DNA of 64,000 nt from Paenibacillus ihumii (GTDB lineage Bacteria; Bacillota; Bacilli; Paenibacillales; Paenibacillaceae), in contig NZ_LN884299.1 in assembly GCF_001403875.1 (NCBI RefSeq), positions 124,001 through 188,000 on the forward strand. Reading direction: 5' to 3'. Under the pieces are notes generated by a model. It saw only the letters and a list, made by a program, of their open reading frames with translations. It made no database searches and was not told the origin of the DNA. Positions 62,507 to 64,000 of this stretch are shown in pieces; the stretch's first letter is position 1; every line of letters begins with the position of its first letter. The translations under genes were made by a program, and so were the position numbers.

Positions 62507-63412
62507 ATGGAACTGCGCCAACTGATTACTTTCCGCACGGTGGCATCTACTTTAAATTTCAGCCGGGCTGCGGAAGTGCTGAATTACGTCCCTTCCAACG
62601 TCACGATGCAAATCAAAGCATTGGAGGATGAGCTTGGGGTTCGTCTCTTTGACCGCTTGGGCAAGCAGCTCGTTCTCACAACGGCGGGGAAACGCTTTTT
62701 AACACATATCCAAGGAGTCTTGGACAAATTGGACGAAGCGTGCAGCGTCGTTCATGACAATGAAAATTTAACCGGAACCCTTACGGTAAGTGCCAATGAG
62801 GTTATTTGCGCCTACCGGCTTCCCGCTGTCTTTCAACGGTTTCGTTCGCAGTATCCGGGAGTTCGTCTGATCTTCCGCTCCGTTCCCAATCAAGAGCTCA
62901 AGCAGACACTCTTTGAGGGGACTGCGGATGTCGTCTTCATGTTGGACGAACGCATTCGTTCGAGCGGACTTGCCGTGGAGCCGCTGGTGGAAGAAGCCTT
63001 CCGCCTTTTTGCTGCACCAGACCACCCGCTCGCGAAACGAACTGTGCTGCAGCTGGAGGATTTTCACGGACAAGTATTCCTGACGAATGAGAAGGGTTGC
63101 CCCTATCGAACGATGTTCGACCGGTCATTTGAGAGAGAGGGCATTGACAGCATTACTTATTTAGAGTTTCAAAGTGCCGAAGCGATTAAACAATGTGCCA
63201 TTTCGGGAATCGGGATTGCCTTTCTTCCAGAAATCGTAGCGAAAGCTGAAGTGGAGCGGGGCGAGCTCATTGCCCTTCCATGGCAAATTCCTGACCTGCA
63301 CGTCTATACTCAGATGTCATGGCATAAGGACAAGTGGCTTTCACCCATCATCTTATCTTTCATAGAAGCAGCAAGGGAGGTTCTCGCTACAGAGGGGGAG
63401 ATAATGTTATGA
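62507..63412 (+). CDS. LysR family transcriptional regulator
   Basis: 301 residues. The N-terminal winged helix reads MELRQLITFRTVASTLNFSR and AAEVLNYVPSNVTMQIKALE, the effector domain begins around residue 90 (GTLTVSANEVICAYRLP). It likely regulates the divergent MetX-like gene in response to a small ligand. Of the two adjacent ATG codons (62504, 62507), the second gives the usual MELRQL start and an eight-base spacing from AAAGGGG. Confidence 0.92.
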   Translation: MELRQLITFRTVASTLNFSRAAEVLNYVPSNVTMQIKALEDELGVRLFDRLGKQLVLTTAGKRFLTHIQGVLDKLDEACSVVHDNENLTGTLTVSANEVICAYRLPAVFQRFRSQYPGVRLIFRSVPNQELKQTLFEGTADVVFMLDERIRSSGLAVEPLVEEAFRLFAAPDHPLAKRTVLQLEDFHGQVFLTNEKGCPYRTMFDRSFEREGIDSITYLEFQSAEAIKQCAISGIGIAFLPEIVAKAEVERGELIALPWQIPDLHVYTQMSWHKDKWLSPIILSFIEAAREVLATEGEIML

Positions 63413-63835
63413 CATGATTTATATGTTTTTTATCACATTTGGACTTGTAATAGTTGGGTGCATTCAAGATAAGATTAATGGTAATAACCAACATAATACG
63501 CCCAAACGATTTATGAAAAATGTGTGAGAGATTATAAAGCGTCTGGAACGGCTCTGATATTGAATTGGATATATTTATCGATAACGATCCTCACTTCGCT
63601 TCCATCTGGATTGGGGATTTTTCTTGCGTCCTGCCAGGCTCGGCTTATCTCTCCCGGATGCTTAATTAGGCTTCTACGTATAGGTTGTACCTTACATAGG
63701 AACCTAAAGACAACTGGCTTTGCCCTTCCTTCGGTTGGATCAACAACTATAATGATGTGTGCCTCTAGACACACAAAATAAAAAAGCCGCTCCTATTGGT
63801 GCGGCTAAAATTCCGACTATATTTCAACAATAACC
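63413..63835. other. Gap with weak open frames and a terminator
   Basis: 423 bases. Two overlapping frames (plus 63524-63781, minus 63532-63774, about 80 codons each) lack convincing ribosome sites and known motifs, so no gene is called. GCCGC (63786-63790) and GCGGC (63801-63805) with an A run before 63786 form a terminator on the minus strand for the gene entering from the right edge. Confidence 0.45.
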
Positions 63836-64000
63836 TCAATTTATTACCTCGGGTTTAAAGTATATTAAAATTCCCAGGGTAACTCCTTTAGTTTGATTAC
63901 TCTTAGCATAACCATCGATTCCCATTCCGTTTTCTAAATTTGAAATAGTTACAATTGATTTAGCAGTAACATTACTCCTAATACTGGTAATTTCATTTTC
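63836..64000 (-). CDS. C-terminal end of an unknown gene (cut by window edge)
   Basis: A minus-strand frame without start enters from the right edge and ends at a TGA at 63836-63838. The visible 54 residues include SIVTISNLENGMGIDGYAKS and end YFKPEVIN. A terminator hairpin with T run follows on the minus strand, which supports it as a real 3' end. I do not recognise the family. AT-rich. Confidence 0.55.
   Translation of the reverse strand, partial: ENEITSIRSNVTAKSIVTISNLENGMGIDGYAKSNQTKGVTLGILIYFKPEVIN

Noticed and set aside
63524..63781. Overlapping frames of about 80 codons on both strands near the right end
   Set aside because: No ribosome site, no motif, and either could be chance; not enough to call a gene.

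Overview
The window looks like chromosomal DNA of a Paenibacillus-type Firmicute. The support is GC-balanced genes with Gram-positive ribosome sites (GGAGG/AAGGAG, frequent GTG and TTG starts), YesM/YesN-type two-component regulation of CUT1 sugar ABC transporters, secreted GH5 and GH18 polysaccharide hydrolases, spore-former small proteins and lipoproteins with Gram-positive lipoboxes. No rRNA, tRNA, CRISPR array or intact insertion sequence was seen. The species cannot be fixed by eye.

Left part (1-8.1 kb): a SNF2-family helicase cut by the window edge, a TspO-like membrane protein, a RidA enamine deaminase and a membrane HD-GYP phosphodiesterase. From 5.2 to 24.9 kb the window carries what appears to be a complete flavin-based extracellular electron transfer (FLEET/EET) gene set of the kind described in Listeria: the FMN-binding lipoprotein PplA, a type II NADH dehydrogenase fused to a DoxX-like domain (Ndh2), a HepS-like small protein with polyprenyl synthase DmkB, prenyltransferase DmkA, an ECF transporter module (EcfT, EcfA2, EcfA1), EetB, EetA and the FMN transferase FmnB/ApbE. 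Unlike a compact operon it is interrupted by a UgpABE-type glycerol-phosphate ABC transporter, a class III aminotransferase and a U32 peptidase. Its intergenic spaces between 8.7 and 16.3 kb are full of different tandem repeats. CRP/FNR-like sites lie before pplA and, more weakly, before fmnB.

Middle (25-42 kb): two small AT-rich genes, one Imm26-like; then a symmetric block in which two CUT1 sugar transporters flank a YesM-like kinase and YesN-like regulator; then MarR-MFS, two small spore-former-type proteins, ArsR-SulP and a multi-pass membrane protein.

43.2-52.2 kb is an AT-rich class II two-component lanthipeptide cluster: two precursors, LanM, a flavodoxin-like oxidoreductase, an M50 (CylI-like) protease, LanT with a C39 peptidase, and the subtilase LanP, tightly packed with several overlapping stops and starts. 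It resembles the enterococcal cytolysin plan and the D-amino-acid lanthipeptides. The long precursor lacks the first cysteine of the cytolysin long peptide and has many more Ser/Thr than Cys.

Right part (52-64 kb): a decayed SDR gene, an ECF sigma factor with a DUF4179 anti-sigma-type partner, a repetitive coiled-coil protein, GH5-X2-CBM46 cellulase, CBM5/12-FnIII-GH18 chitinase, a His-rich small protein, a YdjM-like membrane protein, a MetX-like alpha/beta hydrolase divergent from a LysR regulator, and the C-terminal end of an unknown gene at the right edge.
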